6,584 nucleotides of DNA, from NCBI GenBank assembly GCA_002422745.1, contig DITH01000170.1:1-6584 (forward strand), given 5' to 3'. How positions within the stretch are numbered: position 1 is the stretch's first letter; every line of letters begins with the position of its first letter. The position numbers were made by a program, and so were the translations under genes. The notes beneath the pieces are model-generated. The model was not told the DNA's origin. It saw nothing but the letters and a program-made list of their open reading frames with translations, and searched no databases. Of this stretch, positions 1 to 5,250 are shown piece after piece. The DNA comes from Alphaproteobacteria bacterium UBA6189 (lineage in GTDB: Bacteria > Pseudomonadota > Alphaproteobacteria > Rickettsiales > UBA3002).

Positions 1-1
1 C

Positions 2-499
2 GACATCGGCGCGGCGCGCGCGGCGCTGCTGCCGAGCCTCAACCTGAGCGGCAGCGGCAACTTCGGCATCGACCCGGCGACGACCATCGGTTCGCTGGCC
101 GCCGCGCTGGCCGCGCCGATCTTCCAGGGCGGGCGCCTGCAGGCGGGCGTCGAGCTGTCGCGGGCGCGGCGCGCCGAGCTCGTCGCGAACTATCGCGAAG
201 CCGTGCTGACCGCCGTGCGCGAGGTCGAGGATGCGCTGAACGCGGTCGGCGCTTCGGCGAAGCGCCGCGCTGCGCTCGCGGTCGCGGCGCGCGAAGCCGC
301 GTCGGCGACGCGTCTTGCCCGCCAGCTCTTCCTCGAAGGCCGGGCCGACTTCCTGACCCTGCTGACCAGCCAGGCGGCTGAATTCCGCGCCGAGGATGCC
401 CATGCGGAGGCCCGTCGCGCCGAGTTCAGCGCGGCCATCGCGCTCTATCGTGCGCTGGGCGGCGGCTGGTCCGGGGACGGCGGGGCTGACGCGCCCTGA
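2..499 (+). CDS. NodT/TolC-family efflux outer-membrane protein, C-terminal fragment (5' end outside window)
   Basis: This is the C-terminal 165 residues of an outer-membrane channel of a tripartite (RND-type) efflux pump. The frame is open from the left edge to TGA at 497-499, so the lipoprotein signal and N-terminal repeat are missing. Family signatures are visible: an ARAALLPSLNLSG stretch near the start, then APIFQGGRLQAGVE (the loop leading into a coiled-coil helix), then a long alanine/arginine/glutamate-rich helical region including EAVLTAVREVEDALN, and a tail with LYRALGGGW, the usual end of NodT proteins. Members export drugs, metals or lipophilic compounds together with an inner-membrane pump and an adaptor, neither of which is in the window. 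The sequence is extremely GC-rich, unlike everything right of about 850, so it may belong to a different genome or a transferred segment. The family call is firm; the substrate is unknown. Confidence 0.9.
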   Translation, partial: DIGAARAALLPSLNLSGSGNFGIDPATTIGSLAAALAAPIFQGGRLQAGVELSRARRAELVANYREAVLTAVREVEDALNAVGASAKRRAALAVAAREAASATRLARQLFLEGRADFLTLLTSQAAEFRAEDAHAEARRAEFSAAIALYRALGGGWSGDGGADAP

Positions 500-584
500 A
501 TCCCGGGCCTGTGACGCGCAGGCACGGTGCCGCCGCGCTGTGTCATCATCGGAAGATTCCAATCAGCAGTGGACGACAGCCCCC

Positions 585-1298
585 ATGAGCGAGCAGGACC
601 TGCCCAATAACACGCCCAGCGATCAGGCCACCTACTGGAACGAGGACGGAGGGCGGCGCTGGGTCGCTAACATCGCGCGCGTCGAACGCATGCTGCAACC
701 GCTGGCCGACGAACTGCTGGCCCTCGCGGCGCCGGCGTCCGGTGAGCGGGCGCTCGATGTCGGCTGCGGCGGCGGGCTCATCACCGAGCCGATGGCGCGG
801 CTGGGCGCATCCGTCACCGGGATCGATGCCGGGCTCGAGAACATCAAAACCGCCGCCGTGCATGCCCAATCGGTTAGCCTTACCATCGATTACCGCTGCC
901 AAAGCGCCGAGGAACTGGCCGAAGCCGGCACGCAATACGATGCGGTGCTCGCCCTGGAAATTATCGAGCATGTGGCCAACCCGGAAGTATTTTACGACGC
1001 GCTGTGCGCCCTGGTAAAACCCGGCGGCATCCTCATCCTCTCCACCCTCAACCGCACGTTCAAATCCTACGCGCTGGCCATTATCGGCGTAGAATACCTG
1101 CTCCGCTGGGTGCCGCGCGGCACCCATCGCTGGGAAAAATTCGTCCGCCCCTCCGAAATGGCCGATATGTTGAGCAAGCGCGGCCTCACCATCGGCACGG
1201 TCAACGGTATCGTGTTTCAGCCGGTGCGCGGCGATTTCCGCCTCAACGCGAAGGATCGCGACGTCAATTACATCATGGCCGCCCATAAAGCGGTTTAA
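585..1298 (+). CDS. ubiG: Hybrid SAM-dependent methyltransferase: foreign N-terminus joined to UbiG body
   Basis: The frame is intact, 237 residues. Residues from about 57 to the end are a typical UbiG, the O-methyltransferase acting twice in ubiquinone synthesis: SAM motif I LDVGCGGG (57-64), ARLGASVTGID (71-81), EIIEHV (125-130), LVKPGG (143-148), STLNRT (153-158), GVEYLLRWVPRGTH (168-181) and the DVNYI end. Residues 1-56 are not UbiG-like: the family's F-x-A-x-A-x-x-WWD and HRINPxR segments, which carry a SAM-contacting arginine, are absent. Instead there is DQATYWNEDGGRRWVANIARVE, which resembles the start of a different class I methyltransferase group (YWN-x-x-G-x-RWV). The join falls at the shared glycine motif (753-776), near the composition break. 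ATG 585 is preferred because an upstream ATG at 396 would overlap the efflux gene by about 100 bases; the ribosome site is weak (GGA at 571-573). Either a real recombinant or an assembly chimera; UbiG activity is doubtful without its N-terminus. Confidence 0.85.
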   Translation: MSEQDLPNNTPSDQATYWNEDGGRRWVANIARVERMLQPLADELLALAAPASGERALDVGCGGGLITEPMARLGASVTGIDAGLENIKTAAVHAQSVSLTIDYRCQSAEELAEAGTQYDAVLALEIIEHVANPEVFYDALCALVKPGGILILSTLNRTFKSYALAIIGVEYLLRWVPRGTHRWEKFVRPSEMADMLSKRGLTIGTVNGIVFQPVRGDFRLNAKDRDVNYIMAAHKAV

Positions 1299-1332
1299 TC
1301 GTCATTAAACTGTCATCTTTCACGGCTATGTT
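1299..1332 (+). promoter_or_regulatory. Putative PhoB-dependent promoter of the glycine-zipper gene
   Basis: TCGTCAT (1299-1305), a 4-base AT-rich spacer TAAA, then CTGTCAT (1310-1316) form a direct repeat of 11-base period. This closely matches the known Pho box (two CTGTCAT-like halves separated by four A/T bases). A -10-like TATGTT lies at 1327-1332, 11 nt after CTGTCA, as in classical Pho promoters where the box replaces the -35 element. The repeat begins immediately after the ubiG stop codon. Predicted start is near 1339, giving a leader of about 107 nt. PhoB binding is inferred from pattern only. Confidence 0.6.
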
Positions 1333-1360
1333 GCATGCATCTTTAGTGATCCATGCATGC
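1333..1360. promoter_or_regulatory. Inverted repeat GCATGCAT / ATGCATGC at the predicted transcription start
   Basis: Perfect 8-bp arms at 1333-1340 and 1353-1360 are separated by 12 nt. Each arm contains the self-palindrome ATGCAT. The dyad begins directly after the predicted -10 hexamer, where it could serve as an operator or form the 5' hairpin of the leader RNA. Function is inferred from position only. Confidence 0.35.
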
Positions 1361-1407
1361 GTGGAACCCTCACTTGGATCGGTCAAGCATCCGCTTGGCT
1401 GTCGTTT

Positions 1408-1439
1408 ATTCACTTTTCCAAAGTGAATTTTATTGGAGA
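1408..1439 (+). promoter_or_regulatory. Leader hairpin immediately upstream of the ribosome-binding site of the glycine-zipper gene
   Basis: ATTCACTTT (1408-1416) and AAAGTGAAT (1420-1428) form a perfect 9-bp stem with a 3-nt loop. It ends six bases before the Shine-Dalgarno GGAGA (1435-1439), which lies 6 nt before ATG 1446. The arrangement could be an operator dyad or a 5'-UTR hairpin that protects the message or modulates ribosome access. The stem does not cover the Shine-Dalgarno, so simple occlusion is unlikely. The GGAGA site is what fixes the start codon of the gene. Confidence 0.4.
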
Positions 1440-1445
1440 AATCCA

Positions 1446-1670
1446 ATGTCTGGAGATAGCACAGCGGCAGGTGCTGGTACCGGCGCTATCATTGGAGCTG
1501 CGGCAAACACCTTGCCGGGTCTGGGAACAGTAGCCCCCATGCTACTCGCTGCTGGACCAGGAGGATGGTTATTCCTCGGTTCCCTTGTGGCCACCGGTAT
1601 TATCGGTGGTGCCGTGATGGGTGGCTTGGCTGGGGGCCTCATTGGCGCTCAGTTCGATAAGGACAAATAG
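1446..1670 (+). CDS. Small glycine-zipper membrane protein, function unknown
   Basis: This 74-residue protein is dominated by glycine and alanine. Two hydrophobic stretches (about 10-36 and 40-67) contain glycine-zipper spacing such as GAGTGAIIGAAA and GGAVMGGLAGGLIGA, with a PGLG turn between them and a charged end, FDKDK. There is no cleavable signal. Such zippers pack helices closely in membranes and occur in outer-membrane or inner-membrane glycine-zipper proteins and in some pore-forming bacteriocins; nothing here decides between these. I chose ATG 1446 because a good GGAGA lies 6 nt upstream and because the upstream in-frame ATG at 1353 would encode an unrelated hydrophilic extension lying inside the leader dyads. 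It is preceded by a Pho-box-like promoter and followed by its own terminator, so it is probably monocistronic. I cannot assign a family. Confidence 0.75.
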   Translation: MSGDSTAAGAGTGAIIGAAANTLPGLGTVAPMLLAAGPGGWLFLGSLVATGIIGGAVMGGLAGGLIGAQFDKDK

Positions 1671-1687
1671 CCCCACCCTTACCAACT

Positions 1688-1712
1688 AGCTCCCAACTGG
1701 GAGCTTTTTTTT
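1688..1712 (+). terminator. Rho-independent terminator after the glycine-zipper gene
   Basis: AGCTCCC (1688-1694) pairs with GGGAGCT (1699-1705) around the tetraloop AACT, followed by a run of eight T (1705-1712). It lies 18 bases after the TAG stop and ahead of the next promoter, so it separates the two plus-strand units. Confidence 0.9.
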
Positions 1713-1719
1713 AGCTTAT

Positions 1720-1753
1720 TCGTCATCATCCTGTCACATTCCGTTGCTATACT
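1720..1753 (+). promoter_or_regulatory. Putative PhoB-dependent promoter of the two-TM gene, predicting a leaderless start
   Basis: TCGTCAT (1720-1726), CATC, and CTGTCAC (1731-1737) repeat the architecture seen at 1299-1316, with the same half-site spacing. TATACT (1748-1753) is again 11 nt after CTGTCA. The four-base spacer is less A/T-rich than in the first copy, so the box is weaker. A start about 7 nt after the -10 falls on or next to the A of ATG 1760, and no Shine-Dalgarno is visible, which fits a leaderless message. Confidence 0.55.
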
Positions 1754-1759
1754 CGCAGC

Positions 1760-2701
1760 ATGGAGAAAGAGCCTAAACAGCAGGAAACCGCCGATATCGG
1801 TGCACAGCCCTATAAGGGCCCAAGCGCCTTTGCCGCAGGTGCGGGCGAAGGGTTTATTGCCCATTTTGTGTGGGCGGCAGCTGGCTTGATTGGTGGCGGA
1901 TTACTCACCTATACGCTCTATAATCACGTCAAAGCGCCCGTAGAGGCGATTCGCAATAAAGGTCACAAGCTCATTGCCACCGAGGGCAAAGGTCTAGTCT
2001 CTACCATTCAGCGCGGCAGTGGTCGTCTCATGAACGGTATATTCGGTCACGGAGCAAATCATTTACCCGATACAAAAACATTAGAAAAAGTAACGTATCA
2101 ACATCAGCAAGGCTTTGGGCTTTGGCTAACCAACCATTCTGCCGGGCTAATTCCGGGATTAAAAAAATGGGTGGAAGGCATTCAGCAAAATGAACGTGTC
2201 AGTTTAGCTGTCACCGGCGGTGGAATATTCGCCTTTGTTGGCTATTTCATAGTGCCGATTATTCTTTTCATCACGGGTTCTAAGAAAGGCAATCAGGGCC
2301 GCAAACAGTTCGAAGCCGCGCAGGATGAAATCTGGGATCTGCGTGCTGAAAACGACATTCTGAAGCAAAAAAACAGTGAGATGAAAACCCGGCTGGTCGA
2401 CCACGAAACCACCCAGGCCGCCAGCGATACACGCCTGCAGGTGAGCAAAGACGACCCTGTCATGCGCCAGCCGGCGGTAACGGAAATGCCCGGCAGCCCG
2501 GAAGTGCAGCTCGAATCGCCGGTGAGCATCGAACCACCAAAAATCGAAGCGCCGAAGCCGGCCGCACCACCCGTGCAGAGCGATCAGGCCGCCGTATCCC
2601 ATGCCACACGCCATGCATCCCCGGCAAAAGATGCTGATTGGGCGGCAACGGTGCGCCAGCAGCAGCACGCCGCCGAAAGCCGGGAACCCACCCTCGCCTA
2701 A
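1760..2701 (+). CDS. Two-TM membrane protein with coiled coil and disordered tail, function unknown
   Basis: 313 residues, not recognised. Visible layout: a short polar N-terminus (1-31); a glycine-rich hydrophobic segment FVWAAAGLIGGGLLTYTLY (36-54); a loop of about 90 residues with several basic residues and HGANHLPD; a second hydrophobic segment around IFAFVGYFIVPIILFITG (156-173) followed by a basic patch KKGNQGRK; a predicted coiled coil with heptad character (about 183-216, EIWDLRAENDILKQK); then a proline-, glutamate- and alanine-rich tail (230-313) that looks disordered. The basic patch after TM2 suggests a cytoplasmic C-terminus, so the 55-150 loop would be periplasmic. ATG 1760 is the only good start and has no Shine-Dalgarno. 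The first two thirds are clearly AT-richer than the neighbouring genes, which suggests an acquired or fast-evolving gene. It is convergent with the amidase, with only six bases between the stop codons. The Pho-box-like promoter is the only functional clue. Confidence 0.8.
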   Translation: MEKEPKQQETADIGAQPYKGPSAFAAGAGEGFIAHFVWAAAGLIGGGLLTYTLYNHVKAPVEAIRNKGHKLIATEGKGLVSTIQRGSGRLMNGIFGHGANHLPDTKTLEKVTYQHQQGFGLWLTNHSAGLIPGLKKWVEGIQQNERVSLAVTGGGIFAFVGYFIVPIILFITGSKKGNQGRKQFEAAQDEIWDLRAENDILKQKNSEMKTRLVDHETTQAASDTRLQVSKDDPVMRQPAVTEMPGSPEVQLESPVSIEPPKIEAPKPAAPPVQSDQAAVSHATRHASPAKDADWAATVRQQQHAAESREPTLA

Positions 2702-2707
2702 TTTCTC

Positions 2708-3550
2708 TTAATCCGCCGACACCACCCGCACCGGCGGCAAATCGCGGTGATGGGTCAGCACCGGCAATTGCGCCCGAATCTCGGCAGCGCGTGCCGGGTC
2801 GATCCTTGCGGTGATCACCCCCGGGGTGGTCGCATCGGCCTCGGCGAGCACCTCGCCCCACGGGCCGATGATCAGGCTATGCCCGTAGGTTTCGCGCCCA
2901 CCGGGATGTTCCCCGCATTGCCCCGGCGCAATCACATAGGCCCCGTTTTCAATCGCCCGCGCAATCAGCAGCGCCCGCCAATGGGCCTCACCGGTCTGCC
3001 GCGTAAACGCCGCCGGCACGGTAAGAATTTCTGCCCCGGCCAGCGCCATGGCGCGGTAAAGTGCCGGGAAGCGAATGTCGTAGCAAATACTCAGGCCGAT
3101 ATGGCCCAGCGGCGTCGCCGCCACTACGGGCTCCTCACCCGCCACTGCCTGCGACGATTCGGCATAGCGATGGCCGCTGGCGAACGTCACGTCGAACAGG
3201 TGAAGCTTATCGTAGACGGCCGCGACTTCACCGCTATCGGCAATCAGTACGGCGCGGTTGAAGGGCTTGTCCATCCCCCCCTCGCGGGCACGGATGGAAC
3301 CGATGAGAATCCACACCCCGTGGCGCTTGGCCAGTTGCTGCATCGCCTGTACGCCGGGATGCGCCAGCATCGGCCCGTCGGGATGCATCGCGGTGCCTTC
3401 GCGGCGAAAATAAAACGCATTCTCCGGAAGGGCAATCAGTTGCGCACCTTGCTCGACCGCCTGTGTCACCAAAGTTTCCGCCGCGGCGATATTGGCAGCG
3501 ACATCATCGGTACTGGTCATTTGCACGGCGGCGGCGAGATAGGGGCTCAT
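2708..3550 (-). CDS. Carbon-nitrogen hydrolase, Nit-type (deaminated glutathione amidase-like)
   Basis: 280 residues, full length for the nitrilase superfamily Nit1/Nit2 branch. The catalytic triad is complete: Glu43 in LPENAF, Lys115 in YDKLHLFD, and Cys156 in SICYDIRFP. Further family motifs are FNRAVLI (97-103), GEAHWRALLIARAIENGAYV (187-206) and YGHSLIIGPWGEVL (222-235). Members of this branch hydrolyse an amide; the closest known role is removal of deaminated glutathione, a side product of transaminases, while others act as omega-amidases. The enzyme is expected in the cytoplasm. It lies 58 bases downstream of comF on the same strand, so the two are probably co-transcribed; the spacer is a long hairpin. 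ATG 3550 is supported by the family-typical start PYLAAAVQM; the ribosome site is weak. Exact substrate is not decided by the sequence. Confidence 0.93.
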   Translation of the reverse strand: MSPYLAAAVQMTSTDDVAANIAAAETLVTQAVEQGAQLIALPENAFYFRREGTAMHPDGPMLAHPGVQAMQQLAKRHGVWILIGSIRAREGGMDKPFNRAVLIADSGEVAAVYDKLHLFDVTFASGHRYAESSQAVAGEEPVVAATPLGHIGLSICYDIRFPALYRAMALAGAEILTVPAAFTRQTGEAHWRALLIARAIENGAYVIAPGQCGEHPGGRETYGHSLIIGPWGEVLAEADATTPGVITARIDPARAAEIRAQLPVLTHHRDLPPVRVVSAD

Positions 3551-3551
3551 C

Positions 3552-3608
3552 CCGCGATGCTACCAGCTTACGGCCCGAGGGCAAGCTTCATCGCGTAGCA
3601 TGACGCGG
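3552..3608 (-). other. Long imperfect hairpin filling the comF-nitrilase spacer
   Basis: Nested arms run from both ends of the spacer: CCGCG (3552-3556) with CGCGG (3604-3608); ATGCTAC (3557-3563) with GTAGCAT (3595-3601); AGCTT (3565-3569) with AAGCT (3583-3587); GCCC (3573-3576) with GGGC (3579-3582). Together about 21 base pairs with small bulges. It starts directly after the comF stop and ends one base before the nitrilase ATG. There is no T-tract, so it is not a standard terminator; a processing, stability or translation-control element, or a REP-like repeat, is possible. Confidence 0.6.
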
Positions 3609-4364
3609 TTACTCTTTCACCGTGCGGGCCAGCGCGAGCACCTGCACGCTCGCCGCCCCGGCATGAAGCAATGCCGTGCTGCAGGCCGCGACCGTGGCGC
3701 CGGTGGTAATCACATCATCGACCAAAACGATATGTTTTCCTTCGATAATGGATATAGCCCCGGCGCGCACGGCGAACACATTCTTCACATTCTTCAACCG
3801 TTCGGCGCGCGGCAGGCGCATTTGCGGCGTAGTTGCTCGCTGGCGTTGCAGAATGTCGCTCCGCACCGGCAAGCCGCTATGCGCGCCGAGCCCATGAGCC
3901 AGCAGGGCCGCCTGATTATATTTGCGCCACCATAGGCGCCGCCAGTGCAGCGGCACTGGCACCAGCAGATCGGCTTCCTGCAAAAGGGCGCGCCCGGACA
4001 CCGCCATCATCTCGGTGAAGCGCGCCAGCCCGGTCCATTGGTCGTGAAATTTCAGGGCCGAGACCAGCGGCGCACTGATCGCGTCATACACCATCACTGC
4101 CCGCGCCCGCGCGAAAGACGGCGGCTCGGCAAGGCATTCCGGGCATTCGGCCAGCGCATCGATCGCCACCACAAAGGGGATGCCGCAACGTGCGCAATGC
4201 GGTGCGCTGATGAGTTTGAGCTGTTGAAAACAATCAGGGCAAAAATGATGCAGCCCCGCCACCGGCACCTGGCACGACGGGCAGCGCGGCGGAAAGGCCG
4301 CGTCGAGCATCAGGCGTCCCACGCCTGCTACCTGTTCGCCAACCACGCGTATCTGGCTTTGCAT
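3609..4364 (-). CDS. comF: ComF family protein (double zinc finger plus phosphoribosyltransferase fold)
   Basis: 251 residues from the chosen start. The N-terminal part carries four Cys-x2-Cys pairs typical of the ComF zinc region: C28/C31, C42/C45, C57/C60 and C74/C77. The C-terminal part is a phosphoribosyltransferase domain with LVPVPLHWRR (134-143), KYNQAALLA (148-156) and the PRPP-binding loop VLVDDVITTGAT (213-224). In naturally transformable bacteria ComF is needed for DNA uptake or recombination of internalised single strands; in many Alphaproteobacteria it is conserved without proven competence. Upstream in-frame starts exist up to 4439, but ATG 4364 has a strong GGAGG seven bases before it and avoids overlap with the divergent methyltransferase. 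The gene leads a probable comF-nitrilase unit. A glutaredoxin gene that I recall between these two in many relatives is absent. Confidence 0.94.
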   Translation of the reverse strand: MQSQIRVVGEQVAGVGRLMLDAAFPPRCPSCQVPVAGLHHFCPDCFQQLKLISAPHCARCGIPFVVAIDALAECPECLAEPPSFARARAVMVYDAISAPLVSALKFHDQWTGLARFTEMMAVSGRALLQEADLLVPVPLHWRRLWWRKYNQAALLAHGLGAHSGLPVRSDILQRQRATTPQMRLPRAERLKNVKNVFAVRAGAISIIEGKHIVLVDDVITTGATVAACSTALLHAGAASVQVLALARTVKE

Positions 4365-4371
4365 TCGCCTG

Positions 4372-4380
4372 CCTCCGGAG
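4372..4380. promoter_or_regulatory. Shared palindromic Shine-Dalgarno for comF and the divergent methyltransferase
   Basis: The palindrome CTCCGGAG (4373-4380) reads GGAG on both strands. On the minus strand GGAGG lies 7 nt before the comF ATG at 4364; on the plus strand GGAG lies 6 nt before GTG 4387. Only 22 bases separate the two start codons, so both promoters must lie inside the opposite coding region. Confidence 0.7.
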
Positions 4381-4386
4381 TATGCA

Positions 4387-5250
4387 GTGGGCATGAGCAC
4401 CACACCCGCCATTCTGTTCGATCGCACCCGACTGCGCAAGCGCCGCCAACGCGCCGCCGCCGATTTCGCGGCGACGGATTTCCTGTTGCAGCAGGCCGCC
4501 GAATCGCTGGCCGAATCGCTGGCGCATCTCAGCTATACCTTCCCGACCATCGTGGAACTGGGCGCCAGCGGTCGCTTAAAGCCCTTGCTGGCACATCGGC
4601 CCGGCACCCGGCATTATTATACGCTCGACAGCACGGGTTGCTTTGCGCCCGATATACTGGCCGACGAGGAATGGTTGCCACTGGCCGAAGGCAGCTGCGA
4701 TGCTATCGTCAGTGCGGGGGCGTTGCATTGGGTGAATGATTTGCCGGGCACACTGGCGCAGATTCATCGTGCCCTGAAACCGGACGGGCTGTTTATAGCG
4801 ACCATGCCCGGGCCCGATAGTTTGCGCGAATTACGCCAGGTCTTTGCCGCCACCGATGCCGCGCGGCTAGGCGGCCTTACCTCGCGCATTGCGCCATTTC
4901 CCGATGTACGCGATGCGGGCGGCTTGTTGCAGCGTGCGGGCTTCGCCCTGCCGGTGGTCGACCGGGAGCTCGTCACCGTCACCTATCCATCGTTATGGGC
5001 GTTGATGCAGGAGCTTCGCTGCAGTGCACAAACAAATATGCTGCAGCATCAGCTGCAGCAATTTACCACCCGTGGTTATTTCGCCGAAGCGGAAAGACGC
5101 TACCGCGAAGGGTTCATGAATACTGAAGGACGGCTGATCGCTACGTTCGAATGCGTGACCCTTACCGGATGGAAGCCCGCTGCCAACCAGCAGCAACCTT
5201 CCAAGCGCGGCAGCGGGCAGCTTTCGCTAGGCGCCGTGCTCGGCGATTAA
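4387..5250 (+). CDS. Class I SAM-dependent methyltransferase, BioC/NDUFAF5-like
   Basis: 287 residues from GTG 4387. The N-terminal FDRTRLRKRRQRAAADF, followed by a helix with DFLLQQAAESLAESL, is the hallmark of alphaproteobacterial relatives of mitochondrial NDUFAF5 (a complex I assembly factor) and of BioC. The SAM fold follows: motif I VELGASGR (56-63), DAIVSAGALHWVNDLP (105-120), LKPDGLFIATMPG (130-142), SLRELR (145-150) and a C-terminal region ending in GSGQLSLGAVL. The motif I region reads GASG where many enzymes have GxGxG. NDUFAF5 relatives modify a complex I subunit (arginine hydroxylation) rather than act as classical methyltransferases; whether this bacterial protein does so is inference. 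GTG 4387 is chosen because GGAG stands 6 nt upstream; ATG 4393, two codons later, is the alternative but its spacing would be 12 nt. It is convergent with mutT, sharing TTAA at the stop codons. Confidence 0.9.
   Translation: MGMSTTPAILFDRTRLRKRRQRAAADFAATDFLLQQAAESLAESLAHLSYTFPTIVELGASGRLKPLLAHRPGTRHYYTLDSTGCFAPDILADEEWLPLAEGSCDAIVSAGALHWVNDLPGTLAQIHRALKPDGLFIATMPGPDSLRELRQVFAATDAARLGGLTSRIAPFPDVRDAGGLLQRAGFALPVVDRELVTVTYPSLWALMQELRCSAQTNMLQHQLQQFTTRGYFAEAERRYREGFMNTEGRLIATFECVTLTGWKPAANQQQPSKRGSGQLSLGAVLGD

Noticed and set aside
507..523. GCCTG/CAGGC hairpin after the efflux gene
   Set aside because: Only a 5-bp stem without a T-run; not supported as a terminator.
396..584. Upstream ATG that would extend the hybrid methyltransferase by 63 residues
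   Set aside because: It overlaps the efflux gene by about 100 bases and encodes low-complexity arginine/serine/alanine sequence, a shadow of that gene.
546..1286. Long open frame on the minus strand (246 codons) opposite ubiG
   Set aside because: It is antisense to a clear UbiG body, has no recognisable motifs, and arises from codon bias of the real gene.
1446..1670. Bacteriocin or toxin reading of the glycine-rich protein
   Set aside because: There is no leader with a GG cleavage site that can be separated from the zipper, and no immunity, processing or transporter gene next to it.
2713..2737. CCGCCG/CGGCGG inverted repeat near the convergent stops at 2701/2708
   Set aside because: It lies inside the nitrilase coding end, lacks a T-tract on either strand, and is expected in GC-rich coding sequence.
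2747..3598. Long plus-strand open frame (283 codons) opposite the nitrilase
   Set aside because: The minus-strand frame has a full nitrilase catalytic triad; the plus-strand product is arginine/histidine-rich and shadow-like.
4382..4396. Four-codon mini-ORF (ATG CAG TGG GCA TGA) whose stop overlaps ATG 4393 as ATGA
   Set aside because: It could be a translational-coupling leader, but GGAG is too close to it (about 1 nt) and fits GTG 4387 better; likely chance.
3945..4739. Plus-strand open frame (264 codons) across the comF-methyltransferase boundary
   Set aside because: It overlaps two well-supported genes in other frames and shows no domain.
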